Made by a program: the position numbers and the translations under genes. Below the pieces are notes generated by a model. The model made no database searches, was not told the DNA's origin, and saw only the letters and a list, made by a program, of their open reading frames with translations. From DATMQA01 sp035566895 (lineage in GTDB: Bacteria > Verrucomicrobiota > Verrucomicrobiia > Limisphaerales > UBA8199): a stretch of 5,045 bases of DNA. Where the stretch lies: positions 1-5,045 of the forward strand of contig DATMQA010000101.1 in the NCBI GenBank assembly GCA_035566895.1. The letters run 5' to 3'. This document shows, one piece after another, positions 4,706-5,045 of the stretch; position 1 is the first letter of the stretch, and every line of letters starts with the position of its first letter.

Positions 4706-4744
4706 CCCCCACAAGGGGGCCGAAGTCATGCCCGGCTGCGCCGG
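4706..4744. repeat. Pair of short GC hairpins (possible plasmid structural site)
   Basis: CCCCC-acaa-GGGGG (4706-4719) and CCGGC-tgc-GCCGG (4732-4744) are two perfect 5-bp stems 12 nt apart. On the minus strand the second is followed by GTGTAAGACGAATA. Hairpins next to a short conserved single-stranded segment are typical of transfer origins, but no nick sequence is recognised with confidence. Confidence 0.35.
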
Positions 4745-4926
4745 TCACGAGCCTGAGTAGACAAGAAAATTCGACACTAGCCGTATCGTTTATTATTTGG
4801 CTGTGAAATCGCCCTTTGCTCCCCCGCAAAGCCTCTTTCTTCCTTGACTGCCAGTTCCTTGTTCGGACCGGAAAAGCCCGTTCCTCGTCCCGTCCCTGCA
4901 CAGCAGACCTTTACGGAGTGATGGGG

Positions 4927-5018
4927 ATTGTTCAAAAGCGCGCCTTTTGGCGCGGGATCGGAAGATTTTTTTGACCTCCTTCAGGTCAAAAAAATACCGG
5001 CCCAACCTTTTGAACAAT
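4927..5018. repeat. Nested inverted-repeat element (outer stem with two inner hairpins)
   Basis: Outer arms ATTGTTCAAAAG (4927-4938) and CTTTTGAACAAT (5007-5018) are perfect 12-bp inverted repeats. They enclose a CGCGCC-tttt-GGCGCG hairpin (4939-4954) and a 13-bp perfect stem with 5-nt loop (4965-4995: A-T7-GACCT, loop CCTTC, AGGTC-A7-T). The whole can fold as a three-way junction. The A/T runs are on the wrong sides of the inner stem for an intrinsic terminator. The 8-bp direct repeat ACGGAGTG flanks it at 4913-4920 and 5026-5033. Confidence 0.75.
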
Positions 5019-5045
5019 TCACGGCACGGAGTGCAATCCATGCAG

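Larger units (their letters stand above)
4667..5045. other. Gene-free, structure-rich region
   Basis: Roughly 380 bp in which I find no credible gene. Open frames here run through the hairpins and lack domains or ribosome-binding sites. From left to right it contains two small GC hairpins (4706-4744), an AT-rich patch (about 4780-4800), and the nested inverted-repeat element (4927-5018) flanked by an 8-bp direct repeat. On a plasmid such a stretch could hold an origin of replication or transfer, but no DnaA box or known nick site was recognised. Confidence 0.5.

Noticed and set aside
4927..5018. Integron attC site
   Set aside because: The outer arms do not fit the RYYYAAC...GTTRRRY order of attC core sites and no integrase is present.
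4793..5041. 82-codon minus-strand ORF starting near the right edge
   Set aside because: It translates straight through the nested hairpins, has no ribosome-binding site or recognisable domain, and is probably chance.

Overview
The window looks like accessory, probably plasmid-borne, DNA from a GC-rich alphaproteobacterium. Two things point this way. The left edge carries the start of a ParA-type partition ATPase. A degenerate copy of the 'CGTCATTGCGAG...GCAATCC' inverted repeat lies at 1191-1283; from memory this repeat is common in Bradyrhizobium, Rhodopseudomonas, Nitrobacter and Afipia-type genomes. The taxonomic reading is inference. Every gene I can support is on the minus strand, so the genes read from right to left.

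Layout from right to left. 4643-5045 has no convincing gene but is rich in DNA structure: a nested three-part inverted repeat (4927-5018), two small GC hairpins (4706-4744), and an AT-rich block with a perfect 14-bp palindrome just upstream of a BrnA-like antitoxin gene (4397-4591 or 4642) that has no visible toxin partner. Next comes a small secreted protein (3858-4316), then an intergenic recombination site (3733-3830) and a serine resolvase (3161-3733). The resolvase stop codon overlaps the start of a 52-residue one-helix membrane protein (3006-3164). Further left is a 37-codon ORF with a near-perfect Shine-Dalgarno sequence (2809-2922), overlapped by a 93-codon ORF of unknown nature (2570-2851).

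The middle (about 1839-2500) is decayed mobile DNA. It holds the first 33 codons of an IS6-family transposase (2387-2485), cut off at the edge of a long inverted repeat (2320-2388), followed by roughly 450 bp in which I see no gene. A second secreted protein (1302-1838), paralogous to the first, follows and ends close to the 1191-1283 repeat.

The left end carries a 208-residue coiled-coil protein (406-1032) that resembles the C-terminal tails of plasmid relaxases, an intrinsic terminator (345-377), and a promoter/operator region leading into parA (1-164, cut by the window edge).

Taken together this is a plasmid maintenance and mobility backbone (ParA, resolvase with its own res site, antitoxin-like protein, relaxase-tail-like protein) carrying two copies of a small secreted disulfide-type protein family. 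The most interesting items are the compact resolvase site with one inverted and one head-to-tail motif pair, the small membrane protein translationally coupled to the resolvase, the paralogous secreted pair around the recombination module, and the nested hairpin element at the right edge.
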